Shown piece after piece: positions 34,044 to 43,493 of a DNA stretch of 64,000 nucleotides. The translations under genes and the position numbers were made by a program. Within the stretch, counting starts at the first letter, position 1, and each line of letters starts with the position of its first letter. Origin of the DNA: Lachnospiraceae bacterium (GTDB taxonomy: Bacteria > Bacillota > Clostridia > Lachnospirales > Lachnospiraceae); NCBI GenBank assembly GCA_017500935.1, contig JAFVXW010000011.1, positions 186,001 to 250,000 on the forward strand, read 5' to 3'. The notes under the pieces are model-generated. The model was not told the origin of the DNA and ran no database searches. It saw nothing but the letters and a program-made list of their open reading frames with translations.

Positions 34044-36089
34044 TTACGGATACATCTGCAGAAGCAGTGCGCCGATGTAAGATGCGAAACCGTGGTTCAA
34101 ACTTGCCAGCATATGTTTATGCTCCCAGAGCGTGCCTGTGATATCAGCCATATGACCGAAGAAATCCTTGATTTCTTCTTCCAGCACATCATGCAGGCCC
34201 CATTCGTTCAAAAGTTCCATACGCATATACATACCCATCAGGGAATTGAGCTTGGGGAAGCCCCATTTCTGCACGCTGGGTTTTAATTCTTCCAAAAGAA
34301 TCCGGTAAAGTTCCGGATAACTCTCACTGTCTGCCACGCCGAAGCGGAATGCATAATGCTGGCAGACTTCGGAAATATCCTCGCACAGGATCAGTTCGTT
34401 CTTCTCGTTTCTGACAGAATGATCCCGGAAGAACTGTCCGTCAAAGGACATTTCTCTGATGGTCTGGCGGATGCTTTCTGCTTTTTTAAGCAGCTTTTCG
34501 TCCTGATACCACTTGCCGATCACTTCCAGCATCTCGCTGTAGAGCATATTGCTGGGGTAATTGACATCCTGCCCCCAGTCGTTTGCCTTGGACCATTCAA
34601 GAAAATTGTTGGGTGTTCTTTCCAGCAGACCATATTCATTTTCATACCCTTCAAAATGTGCCAGCAAATCATAGGCTGTTTGATAGAAGCTGTCCACAGA
34701 AACTGCTTTGTTGCGATCTTTGTACTGATCCAGCTCCAGAATAAACCACATCGCCCATTGAGGCATATAAGAACCGCTGATCAAATCTGTCGGATACATG
34801 GAAGGCAGCATTCCCCTGGGTATGGTTTCACAAGTCTGTATCAGGTAATTTTCTACAAAATCATCCTCTACCCACGTCTCCCCGGTAAACGCGTACTCTG
34901 CCTGCGCAGTAAAGTAGCTGTCACAAAGCCATCCGGCTCTTTCTCTGGAGGGGCAATCCATGTAAATGCCCAGAGAATTACATTTGTAAGTTTCCACCGC
35001 GGCATCATAAATTTTCTGCAGCACTTCGTCCTCTGTGTTGGGTCTGGGAATCTCCGGCATGGAATTTCTGCACTTGATCACTTCTGCGCTGTCTAAATCG
35101 ATGGCGCCTTCCAGCACATAGATCGCCCATAACTGGAATCCGCTGATGACGAAGTTGGTAAAATCGACTTTACCGGACATTGCCACACTGAAAGTATTTA
35201 CGATCTCCCAGTGTTTATAGCGAAACTGCCCGTCCACCAGCTTTTCATCAAAGACAAATAAAAGCTTGGTGCCTTCTGCCGCTGTTCCCGTGATATGGAA
35301 CAGACCTGCCGTGTTCTTTTTGTTCTTAAACATGGCAAACTGCCCTTTTGCAAGCTTCATGGGCACAGTCTGCGGTTTATCGGAAATGGTATATCCTAAC
35401 TTTGACACGGTCAGCCAGGGTGTTTCCGTGATCTCATCCAGCACAAAACCGTTGCGCTGCTCATCAATGCGGTCAATGGCCCCCTGCAGGCTGTCCATCT
35501 GCCAGTCATTTTCGATCCAGCTGTAAGTATCCACACAAATGGCTTTCTCAATGGTCTCCGGCTCCAGATCGGGCATGGGCGCACGTCTCTTCAGATAGAT
35601 CACATCCAGATCCCGGATCTCAATCTCACAGGCCGTATCCGGCAGATGCAGATTCCAGCATTCCGCAAACTGACGCTGGAAAGAATATCTGGTAGTCTTT
35701 TGCAGACGGGAGTTGACTCTGTAACCTGCAAAATCATAACCGGTGGCCGCCAGCACCGTGCCGTCGGCACTCACGATTTCCGCCTGTATAAAACCGGGCT
35801 GTTTGACACATTCAAAATTGTAGCAGTTATAGCTTGCTGCCTCAATCTCCAACCGATTACTGCCCGCTTCTGCCGCCAGCGCGATCTCATCCACTCTGGC
35901 ATAACCCTTTGCGGTAGGGGCAGGTCCGTAATGGATCAGCCTGCCGTTTAACAGCACTTTGTAAAAGCTTGCGCCGGTGAGTTTTAAGAGCAGATTGTCT
36001 GCCCCCGTAAACTCTGTAACAAACCGGGCCTGAATATTCATTTCATATGCAAGGTCTTTTAACCAGACCGGTTTTGCTTTCAGAAACAT
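34044..36089 (-). CDS. GH78-like alpha-L-rhamnosidase
   Basis: 681 residues from ATG 36089, preceded by AAAGGAG; an in-frame ATG at 36176 lies inside the 52-bp repeat array and is rejected. N-terminal beta domains bind and position the substrate. The (alpha/alpha)6 barrel (about 360-640) contains MDCPSRERAGWLCDSYFTAQ, the acidic signature of GH78, and GTLWEHKHMLASLNHGF, which holds a probable catalytic Glu. No signal peptide, so it is intracellular. It would release rhamnose or a related deoxy sugar. It is shorter than many GH78 enzymes. The long array of repeats forms its upstream region. Confidence 0.8.
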   Translation of the reverse strand: MFLKAKPVWLKDLAYEMNIQARFVTEFTGADNLLLKLTGASFYKVLLNGRLIHYGPAPTAKGYARVDEIALAAEAGSNRLEIEAASYNCYNFECVKQPGFIQAEIVSADGTVLAATGYDFAGYRVNSRLQKTTRYSFQRQFAECWNLHLPDTACEIEIRDLDVIYLKRRAPMPDLEPETIEKAICVDTYSWIENDWQMDSLQGAIDRIDEQRNGFVLDEITETPWLTVSKLGYTISDKPQTVPMKLAKGQFAMFKNKKNTAGLFHITGTAAEGTKLLFVFDEKLVDGQFRYKHWEIVNTFSVAMSGKVDFTNFVISGFQLWAIYVLEGAIDLDSAEVIKCRNSMPEIPRPNTEDEVLQKIYDAAVETYKCNSLGIYMDCPSRERAGWLCDSYFTAQAEYAFTGETWVEDDFVENYLIQTCETIPRGMLPSMYPTDLISGSYMPQWAMWFILELDQYKDRNKAVSVDSFYQTAYDLLAHFEGYENEYGLLERTPNNFLEWSKANDWGQDVNYPSNMLYSEMLEVIGKWYQDEKLLKKAESIRQTIREMSFDGQFFRDHSVRNEKNELILCEDISEVCQHYAFRFGVADSESYPELYRILLEELKPSVQKWGFPKLNSLMGMYMRMELLNEWGLHDVLEEEIKDFFGHMADITGTLWEHKHMLASLNHGFASYIGALLLQMYP

Positions 36090-36121
36090 ATGCGCACCGC
36101 TCCTTTCCGAATTGTGTATTT

Positions 36122-36545
36122 CATGCAAATTTAGGTTTTTGGCAAATTTACATGCTTTCTCAAATTGCCAATTCATGCAAATTCCAGTATTTTACTTTCT
36201 TGCATGCTCTTAAATACTGGCGATTCATGAAAATTTTAAATTTTCTCATTTTTGCATGCTTCTATCAATTACCATTTCATGAAAATTTAAGTTTTTTGTT
36301 TTTTGAATGCTTTCTTCCGAACAGCACTGTATGCAAATTTGCCGTTTTCCTGATTTTGCATGATTTATCATTTTGATACTGCATTCAAATTTGCTTTTTT
36401 CTTATATTTGCATGCAATCTCATTTGCAAGCTACATGCAAATTCCGTTTTTCCACAATTTTGCATGCTCTCCCAATAACCGCAAGCATGCAAATCTCAAT
36501 TTTTCTTATATTTGCCTGCCGGAAACCAAATCCCCGGCAGGCAAA
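36122..36545. repeat. 52-bp tandem array of hairpin units
   Basis: Left-arm sequences (consensus CATGCAAAT) begin at 36122, 36174, 36226, 36278, 36330, 36382, 36434 and 36486, exactly 52 bp apart, with a ninth partial copy at 36538. A right arm (consensus TTTGCATGC) sits 24-33 bases into nearly every unit. The rest of each unit has diverged. The period is not a multiple of three, so it is non-coding. It fills the gap between the rhamnosidase start and the stop of the upstream barrel gene. At the last boundary TTTGCCTGCCGG and CCGGCAGGCAAA form a perfect 12-bp stem. Confidence 0.9.
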
Positions 36546-36583
36546 TTCACATTTTTACAAATCAGGATCAGCAAAGCCGCCCA

Positions 36584-38395
36584 TCATTCCTGCGCAGCAG
36601 CGTAGATCGCATCAATATCCTCGCAGTATTTGGTCCATACATTGACACGTTTCTGCCAGTCTTCTTCTGTCATCACAACGGTTCTCTTACCGAAGTCTTC
36701 GGTCATTTTGTCGATCAGAGGAGAACCGAAGGTGATGGATTCTTCCATGAAGTTGAGCAGTTCTTCGTGGCTGCCGATACCGCCGCCGTCAGAGTCAATG
36801 AGAACGCCGGGGATAGCGGTGGAGAACAGGTCTGCACGCCATCTCATACAGGAAGACAGGTTGCGCAGTTCTGCCTGCAGGTCATGCAATCTTGCCTGGT
36901 CGGTACATTCTGCAAAGTAAGGGTTGCCGGAGGAGCAGTTGATCAGCGCGTCGGGTTTTATGGATTTTACGGTGTTGTAGATCAGGGACTGCATGCGCTT
37001 TAACAGTTCCACACCGTATACTTCGGTCTCGAAAATGTAGCACTCAGGATTTCTGGGACGGGTATCTGCATAATCGATCTTGAAGCCGTCACAGTTGAAG
37101 CATCCTTCATCGGGAGAAAGCAGGGTATAGATTGCCTTCTGCAGATATTCTGCATAAGCAGGAGAAGTAGGGTCAGCATGCTGCACAGCGTCTGCATGTC
37201 TTGCGCACTGTTCCCACTGAAGACCTTCTGCATCCCACATCTTGAACCATAACAGAACCTTGCGGCCTTTTGCGTGCTGTTCTTCCACGAATCCGCGCAT
37301 ATCAGGCCATTTTTCCTCGTCAACGATCAGATCGCCGTAGTTTTTCTGCCACTTGTCATCAATAACGATAACCTTCACGGGAAGGTTTCTTTCTTCGATC
37401 TTGTCAACACAACCCTGATACAGTTCCTGGGTAGCCAGCTGTTTTGCCTTCTTCCATGCCAGCCATTCGATGTGTTTTAAGTGTGCAACGGACGCATCCT
37501 TAAGAGCTTCTTTGTCTTCAAAGTATTCCTGTCTTGCCTTGCAGTTCTGTTCGCCCCAGCCGCAGAAGAAAGGTCCGCGCCACCAGCGGGGAACATCGGT
37601 ATATTTAGCGGTATGAAGAGGCGCGCGCTTGCAGCCGTTGTACTTAAAGTTCCATTCGGTATATGCCTTCATGGCATCCAGTTCATCGGAACCGAAAGTG
37701 ATCAGCAGATTTGCAGTTTCCCAGCTGCCGCCTTCGCCTACTTTACGGGGACGGGGATAAGGAACCACAAAGCTGCAGCGGTTTTCAAACAGTTTGTACT
37801 GGAATTCGTCGAAATTGTATTCGCCGGGTGCCGGACAAAGGCTTACTGCGATAGAGCCTGCAGCTTTTTCGGATACGAAGGGGAAACCAAACATGGGAGG
37901 AGCCAGCAGAGTGGAAGTAATGGTGCTGCTCTCAATGATCTCGCGGTACATTCTCTTCTTGGAGCAATGCAGTGCCAGAGGCAGGGTGTAACCGGATGCT
38001 TCATATTCGGTATCATAGCAGTAAACAACCTTGCCTACAGACTGGAAACCTTCCAGACCGGTGCAGGCATTTTCCAGATCGGGTGCACCGAAATTATAAA
38101 CATTTTTGCGGGGTTCGCTTACCTTAGCCTTAAAGCTGATGCCATCTTCTGCAACATCGAGAGTGTAGAGCTTCTTGGCCCAGCGGGTGCTGGCAGTTTC
38201 AAACTGGATCACGGTGTGACCGTCTTTTTCGCAAACCACTTCTGCTTCCTTCAGGATTCTGCGGTCTTTATCCTCTTCACCCACGTAGATGGTGAGGGGG
38301 AACTTAAACCATGTAAGCCCGTTGTAAGTTACGTGCAGAACATTGTCGATCACTTCCGCTTTGTAAGCAGGGAAATTAAAGGTGATAGGATTCAT
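36584..38395 (-). CDS. GH31/GH36-like TIM-barrel glycosidase, paralogue 1
   Basis: 603 residues, similar along its whole length to the protein at 43494-45302. An N-terminal beta-supersandwich (about 1-250) is followed by WWRGPFFCGWGEQ, VIVIDDKWQKNYGDL, VLLWFKMWDAEGL, CDGFKIDYADTRPR (probable nucleophile Asp) and IDSDGGGIGSHEE. The layout fits clan GH-D or GH31 retaining alpha-glycosidases (alpha-galactosidase or alpha-glucosidase type). No signal peptide. The exact family and substrate are undecided. The next gene downstream is separated by the 52-bp array. Confidence 0.7.
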   Translation of the reverse strand: MNPITFNFPAYKAEVIDNVLHVTYNGLTWFKFPLTIYVGEEDKDRRILKEAEVVCEKDGHTVIQFETASTRWAKKLYTLDVAEDGISFKAKVSEPRKNVYNFGAPDLENACTGLEGFQSVGKVVYCYDTEYEASGYTLPLALHCSKKRMYREIIESSTITSTLLAPPMFGFPFVSEKAAGSIAVSLCPAPGEYNFDEFQYKLFENRCSFVVPYPRPRKVGEGGSWETANLLITFGSDELDAMKAYTEWNFKYNGCKRAPLHTAKYTDVPRWWRGPFFCGWGEQNCKARQEYFEDKEALKDASVAHLKHIEWLAWKKAKQLATQELYQGCVDKIEERNLPVKVIVIDDKWQKNYGDLIVDEEKWPDMRGFVEEQHAKGRKVLLWFKMWDAEGLQWEQCARHADAVQHADPTSPAYAEYLQKAIYTLLSPDEGCFNCDGFKIDYADTRPRNPECYIFETEVYGVELLKRMQSLIYNTVKSIKPDALINCSSGNPYFAECTDQARLHDLQAELRNLSSCMRWRADLFSTAIPGVLIDSDGGGIGSHEELLNFMEESITFGSPLIDKMTEDFGKRTVVMTEEDWQKRVNVWTKYCEDIDAIYAAAQE

Positions 38396-38450
38396 AGGAA
38401 TTCTCCTTTCATATCTGATCCGGTCCGTGTCACGGTCTGCCGGAATTTTT

Positions 38451-40529
38451 TCATATAACAGCTGCTGCAGAATCCGCAGGTATCACCAAACTGTCTGCAA
38501 AAGCAGTCAGTTCGCTGTCGTCTACCAGACGGTACTGTGTAAGTCTGCTGCCGTCATCCAGAATGGGGATCACTCTGACCGGTTCATCTGTGTAGTTGCA
38601 GATGATCATGCCTTTTTTGCCGTCTGCCGTCTCAAACACGGAATAATATGCCATATTTTCGCCGGACTCCAGCATTACTTTGCCGCCTTCCTTATCTTTG
38701 AAGGTGCCGTCCCAGAAATATTCACGCAGCTGGGTTCTCAAGGCGTCCATCTTATTGCCGTAAGCAATGGTGGCTGCCGCATCGGAGGGCATTCCTTTGA
38801 ACATATAAGGCTCGTAGCTCATGATATAGCGGTTTAACAGACTCTGATTTACCATTGCCCTGTCATTGAAGCCGTGAAGAGATGTCATGATGCTGCGATG
38901 GGGGCGCTGACGCCGCATGTTGGGTTTATGATCTCTGCCCCAGCTTCTGAAATAGGTAAAATCATAATACTGGTACTGGAAATCATAAAGTTCTTCGCCG
39001 GCAAAGAGGAATTCTCTGTCACCGACAATCTCGCGGAAGCCGTTGATCAGTGTTTCATCCCAGGCAAAAATACTTTCTCCGTAACGGTGTCCGTGACTGG
39101 TATCAAAACAGCACATGCTGGGTCCGTGGGAACAACCCTCGTCAAAAAGAATACCGTCCGCTCCCAGATCCACACATTTTTGGAATTCCCGGTTACAGAT
39201 CTCCCGGTATTCGGCAGAACCGAAACACATGGGGATCAGACGTCTGGTACTTACATCGGTCATCTGGGATAAACTCTGGTAATTGTATCCCCTGGTCACA
39301 TAATAGTTGCCATAAGGATCTTTTGCCGCGTATTTGCGGTATATCTGTTCAAAATCTGCTCTGGACTGGTCCGCCCAGGTAAACTTTGCAAACAGGATCA
39401 CCTTGACGCCCATTTCCCGGATCTGGCGGATGGCTTCTTTCAGTTCTTCAAAAGTACCCAGTCGGGGATCGGGATCATGGCAGGGATTGTTTCTGTCCTG
39501 TCCGCCATGGTTCCAGCCAACCAGCTGAATCGCCCTGATGCCGTATTTTTTACACTCCTCTCCCACTTTGGGCAGGTCTGTAAAACGCATGCGGAGCTCA
39601 TCTTCCGGGGAATTGATGTGAAGCTGCAGCCAGGAATGAGGCTCGCAGACCCATCCGGGAATCTTGCGGGCGGTATTTTCCCATTCATCGGCCCATTTCT
39701 GATAGCATTCGATGCCGCCGGCCCAGTCATTGGTGCAGGCATCCAGTGCAAAAGGCAGAAGTTCGAAATCCATGCCCGGGGCAACAAAGGGAAGATGTCC
39801 TACGCTGAAACGGATGTAAACATCCTTGCCGCCAAAGCTGTCCTCTTCAAAAACCCTGAAGTCGTTGGTATTGCTCCAGCCGGGCAGACACTCTGCAAAC
39901 CAGGCACAGGCTTCCATCCTGCGCTGTGTGGCGCAGATCACAAGACTGCTGCCCTTTTCATCGCATACCAGACTCATGGGATTCAACGGCGGATTGCTCT
40001 GGTCACTGAGACTGAAGGTGGGCTGATCCATGGACCAGGAACCGTTGCGGTTGGGGAAAGTGGGATACATCTCCGCCTCTCTCACATTGCACTGGGCACC
40101 GTACATGAATTTGTATCGTTTTGCCCCTTCCGGTCTGTGCAGATCCCCGATGCAGGGATAATACACATTCTCTACCACAAGATCGTCTCTGTTTTGAATC
40201 TGCATAAAAAAAACAGCCTGTTCTTTTTCAATGCAGCATTTTGTTGTGATTTTAATATTATGGGTGCCGCCGAACCTGCTCTTTACCTGATTCCAGGTAA
40301 AAGCCACATGATTTTCATCAGCTTCCCATTCAGGAGCGTCCTGTTCATTGCCCCAGGCCTGATTGTTGCGTTTTCCCTCCAGCGGGATCATCAGACGCCA
40401 GGACAGGCCCAAGTGAGGTCTTTTTATAATATTCCAATCTGAAACTTTAGAATATAAGCCCACCAGAGAACCGGTGCCGGAATCAAATTCCAAAGTCAGA
40501 TTTTGGGTTTCCAGTTTCAGAAGTCCCAT
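38451..40529 (-). CDS. DUF6259-like glycosidase-fold protein
   Basis: 692 residues from ATG 40529 with GGAGG ahead; an upstream in-frame start at 40586 lacks a site. An N-terminal beta domain (LKLETQNLTLEFDSGTGSL) leads to a TIM barrel containing IRAIQLVGWNHGGQDRNNPC, VKVILFAKFTWADQS, DGILFDEGCSHGPSMC and FAGEELYDFQYQYYDFTYF. Asp in LFDEG and Glu in AGEE are catalytic candidates. The C-terminus is an all-beta domain. No signal peptide. I place it in the DUF6259/unclassified glycosidase group. Fourth gene of the glycosidase run. Confidence 0.65.
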   Translation of the reverse strand: MGLLKLETQNLTLEFDSGTGSLVGLYSKVSDWNIIKRPHLGLSWRLMIPLEGKRNNQAWGNEQDAPEWEADENHVAFTWNQVKSRFGGTHNIKITTKCCIEKEQAVFFMQIQNRDDLVVENVYYPCIGDLHRPEGAKRYKFMYGAQCNVREAEMYPTFPNRNGSWSMDQPTFSLSDQSNPPLNPMSLVCDEKGSSLVICATQRRMEACAWFAECLPGWSNTNDFRVFEEDSFGGKDVYIRFSVGHLPFVAPGMDFELLPFALDACTNDWAGGIECYQKWADEWENTARKIPGWVCEPHSWLQLHINSPEDELRMRFTDLPKVGEECKKYGIRAIQLVGWNHGGQDRNNPCHDPDPRLGTFEELKEAIRQIREMGVKVILFAKFTWADQSRADFEQIYRKYAAKDPYGNYYVTRGYNYQSLSQMTDVSTRRLIPMCFGSAEYREICNREFQKCVDLGADGILFDEGCSHGPSMCCFDTSHGHRYGESIFAWDETLINGFREIVGDREFLFAGEELYDFQYQYYDFTYFRSWGRDHKPNMRRQRPHRSIMTSLHGFNDRAMVNQSLLNRYIMSYEPYMFKGMPSDAAATIAYGNKMDALRTQLREYFWDGTFKDKEGGKVMLESGENMAYYSVFETADGKKGMIICNYTDEPVRVIPILDDGSRLTQYRLVDDSELTAFADSLVIPADSAAAVI

Positions 40530-40595
40530 AACGTACTCCTCCCACAACTGCATTTTCCGGCAGGCCCGGATACAGACCTGCCGCAAACATCATTC

Positions 40596-43448
40596 TTATT
40601 TGTAAATCTTTACCTGTGCGATGCAGTAAGGATCAACCGCAAATGCAACCGTATTTCCGTCAGCCGCAGCTTCTGCCAGAGTATTGCCGTCAAGATCAGT
40701 CATGACCGCTTTGGAAACTTCAAAAGGAACACGTACCGTCACTTTATCCTCTTTGCCCATGGTTTCATACATACGGATGGTCAGCGCATCATCTGCAGAT
40801 ACAAAGATACTGCTGATCACGGTTCCTGCTGCTTCAAATCCGAGCAGACTGCCTTCTGCCGCCAGCTTGCCGTCATGATATCCGGTAGGCACACCGATCA
40901 TAGGTCTTGTCAGACGTTCTGCATCGTATTTGAGCTGTACAGGATTGCCGTCAGTCAGTTTCACAAACACTTTGATGGCATGAATACCGCGCTCCGGATA
41001 AGGATCGGGATCATAGGAGGTATTGATGAGGCTGACAGACAGTGTATTATCCACAAAACGCATACCATACTTACAGTCAGTCATAAGTGCCAGTGTAGTC
41101 TGGTCGGTTACCGCACAGATACCGGTCAGCGCAGGAATATCAATATAATCTGCCTTGGTAACAGCTGTACCGGCCGGAACGTCTCTCTGTACGCAGTCGG
41201 AACCGTTCTTTAAGGGAACGCGGAAGGTCAGCAGCGGAATGTTGGCCTGCGCCTGACGGATCTCGTGCCAGTCTACCTTCAGATCATAGGAAAGAGCATC
41301 TGCATCTTTATCCAGTGCAATGGTCATGGTCACATCGGAATGCATTACTTTCTGTTTGAAAGTCACGCTGTCACGCACTTTTCCGCGGCTGTACGCCACC
41401 TCATAGGTATCGGTTACAGGAACGGTCTTCAGATGACGTCCGATCTGCCATGCGGTACCGGGCATTTCCTGGGTCTCCACCAGATACAGACCTGCGGGTG
41501 CTGCCAGCATTTCTTCTCCGGTTTTCTTATCGGTCAAAGAAAGGACCATACCGCTTCCGGTATCAAATTTTGCACAGAGCCTGCTGTTCTCGAGAGTAAC
41601 AAGGCCCTTGGGTAAATTGTCATAATTGCCTCTGTCATCTTCCGGACGAACCTTATAATCTGTGGTTTCTTTTTCATAAAGTGCACAGGTGGTATAGCCG
41701 AAAGGTTCCACACTCATCTTTACCATCACGCGGAAATAGTTGTGGCCCCAGTACCAGAAGGGTCTGTCTTTGCCGCAGATTATCTGGAATTCCAGAGGAT
41801 TTCCATTCTGGTCGATCATCTCCAGCTGATTCATCTTGCCGGTATAATCCCAGACGGTCAGTTCCACCACTTCGTCTCTCTTGACTGCAGTAGGATTGAA
41901 CACTGTGTAAATACGGCATTTTCCCGCGCCTCTTTCAGGGTTTGGCACGCCTGCATAATTCTTGATGGCATATCCCACGCCCGCACTTTCGGAAGTGGTA
42001 TCTGCGATATCATCATCATAAGGATACATGGTGGTATCCACATTGCGGGAAATGGTTTCGTAGGCTTTTGCCTGCTGGGTCTGTGCAGTTGCGATGGCAT
42101 CTGCAAATTTGCCCATGGCATACTCTCTGGTTTCCTGTACACCGGAACCGGTGAGAATATCATGGAAATGATTAAACAGCACACCTTCCCATGCTTTGCT
42201 GTAATGTTTGCCCAGGAAGTCTGTTCCAAGGGTAAAATGAGACAGTGCGCTCATTTTTTCGGAATCCAGAAGTCCTGCTTCCGCACGTCTGTTGCCCAGT
42301 TTCACGCGGCTCTGAGTGGTGAAACATCCGTCGAAGATAAAGTTTAATTCGCTGTCCAGTACAGGAAGTGTATCTCTGACAGACTCTGCCTTCTCGAAGA
42401 ATTCATGCAAAGTACCGAATTTAATGACAGGGAATACCGGCCATTTCTGCATTTCCAGAATGTTCTCAATATCTCTTCTGGAAGGGCCGCCGCCATGATT
42501 ACCCACGCCATATACGATCAGCGCAGTTTTCAGACCGTTGAACATCTTTTCACATTCAATGGCGAAAGGTGCGCATTCTGTATGTACGCGGCTGTTATAC
42601 CAGTAAAATTCCTTGTACACCAGGATTTCTTTACCGGAAGGAGCCTTGTAGCGGTACAGATGTAAACCGGGCGCATACACACCGCGGCAGTGATAGTAGT
42701 AAGGCACATTACCGAAGTTGTTGATTTCCGGTACAAAACGGCTGTGTCCGAAGGTATCCGGCGAAAAGTCCACTTTGATATTTTCAACGCCCCATACATC
42801 TCTTAAATAGTCTCTGGTGATACTGATATGGCGGATCAGAGATTCGGTGTCAGGCATATTTTTGTCGGTTTCCACCCATGCATTGGCGGTCACTTCCCAA
42901 CGGCCTTCCGCGATTCTTGCCTTAATCTCTTCCATCATGGCAGGATCGTACTCTTCCACGATCTTATAAGTGGATGCCTGTGACTGGGAATAGGTAAATT
43001 CCGGATACTCCTGCATCAGATTCAGCATGGTACGGAAGGAGGAAAGGGTGATCGCCACGGTTTCCTGCCAGCCCCACTGCCAGTTCATATCAATATGGGC
43101 ATGAGATGCAAAAAGCACTTCGTATGTCTTTGCATCACTCTCCATGGGCAGAAGGATCTCTTCTGCTTTGCGGCAGACAGCTTTGCTTAAAACGCCGTCT
43201 TCTTCCATGCTGTTTTCCAGAAGTTCCAGGGAAGCGGTTACTTCCTTCTCATATTTTCCTTCCAGGCGGTCGGAAAGCTTCATTGCAAATAACAATTCAG
43301 CCAGGATACGCTCAATATGTTTGGGTACCTTGGTGATATTCATGTTATCTTCCACCATAAGAAGGTTCATATCGTGGAAGTTTCTTGACACTTCGCGATT
43401 GCCGCCCACCTGTTTTTTTAATTTTTCATAACGTCCGTATAAGTTCAT
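40596..43448 (-). CDS. GH38 alpha-mannosidase
   Basis: 950 residues. Zinc ligands lie in SHAHIDMNW (H118, D120), the nucleophile is D231 in FSPDTFGHS, and a further metal-binding segment is LFNHFHDILTGSGVQ (about 425). The C-terminal half is the beta-rich GH38 domain set. Bacterial GH38 enzymes are usually 850-1050 residues, so it is complete. No signal peptide, so it acts on imported mannosides, for example fragments of N-glycans. It is the third gene of the run. AAGGGG precedes the ATG. Confidence 0.9.
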   Translation of the reverse strand: MNLYGRYEKLKKQVGGNREVSRNFHDMNLLMVEDNMNITKVPKHIERILAELLFAMKLSDRLEGKYEKEVTASLELLENSMEEDGVLSKAVCRKAEEILLPMESDAKTYEVLFASHAHIDMNWQWGWQETVAITLSSFRTMLNLMQEYPEFTYSQSQASTYKIVEEYDPAMMEEIKARIAEGRWEVTANAWVETDKNMPDTESLIRHISITRDYLRDVWGVENIKVDFSPDTFGHSRFVPEINNFGNVPYYYHCRGVYAPGLHLYRYKAPSGKEILVYKEFYWYNSRVHTECAPFAIECEKMFNGLKTALIVYGVGNHGGGPSRRDIENILEMQKWPVFPVIKFGTLHEFFEKAESVRDTLPVLDSELNFIFDGCFTTQSRVKLGNRRAEAGLLDSEKMSALSHFTLGTDFLGKHYSKAWEGVLFNHFHDILTGSGVQETREYAMGKFADAIATAQTQQAKAYETISRNVDTTMYPYDDDIADTTSESAGVGYAIKNYAGVPNPERGAGKCRIYTVFNPTAVKRDEVVELTVWDYTGKMNQLEMIDQNGNPLEFQIICGKDRPFWYWGHNYFRVMVKMSVEPFGYTTCALYEKETTDYKVRPEDDRGNYDNLPKGLVTLENSRLCAKFDTGSGMVLSLTDKKTGEEMLAAPAGLYLVETQEMPGTAWQIGRHLKTVPVTDTYEVAYSRGKVRDSVTFKQKVMHSDVTMTIALDKDADALSYDLKVDWHEIRQAQANIPLLTFRVPLKNGSDCVQRDVPAGTAVTKADYIDIPALTGICAVTDQTTLALMTDCKYGMRFVDNTLSVSLINTSYDPDPYPERGIHAIKVFVKLTDGNPVQLKYDAERLTRPMIGVPTGYHDGKLAAEGSLLGFEAAGTVISSIFVSADDALTIRMYETMGKEDKVTVRVPFEVSKAVMTDLDGNTLAEAAADGNTVAFAVDPYCIAQVKIYK

Positions 43449-43493
43449 AGAAAGCCCCTTTCGTTTAAGGAAGTTTATCGAATCAGTCTGAAC

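Noticed and set aside
36047-36376. Repeat protein with CKF...FLHA motifs on the plus strand
   Set aside because: It is the 52-bp array read in one frame. The period is not a multiple of three, so motifs drift out of frame, and there is no ribosome binding site.
36122-36500. ATGCAAAT as a eukaryotic octamer site
   Set aside because: The match to the animal octamer motif is a coincidence in a bacterial sequence.
36122-36545. CRISPR array
   Set aside because: The units have a constant period, but the conserved parts are short arms and the whole unit drifts. There is no identical direct repeat with unique spacers, and no cas genes are nearby.
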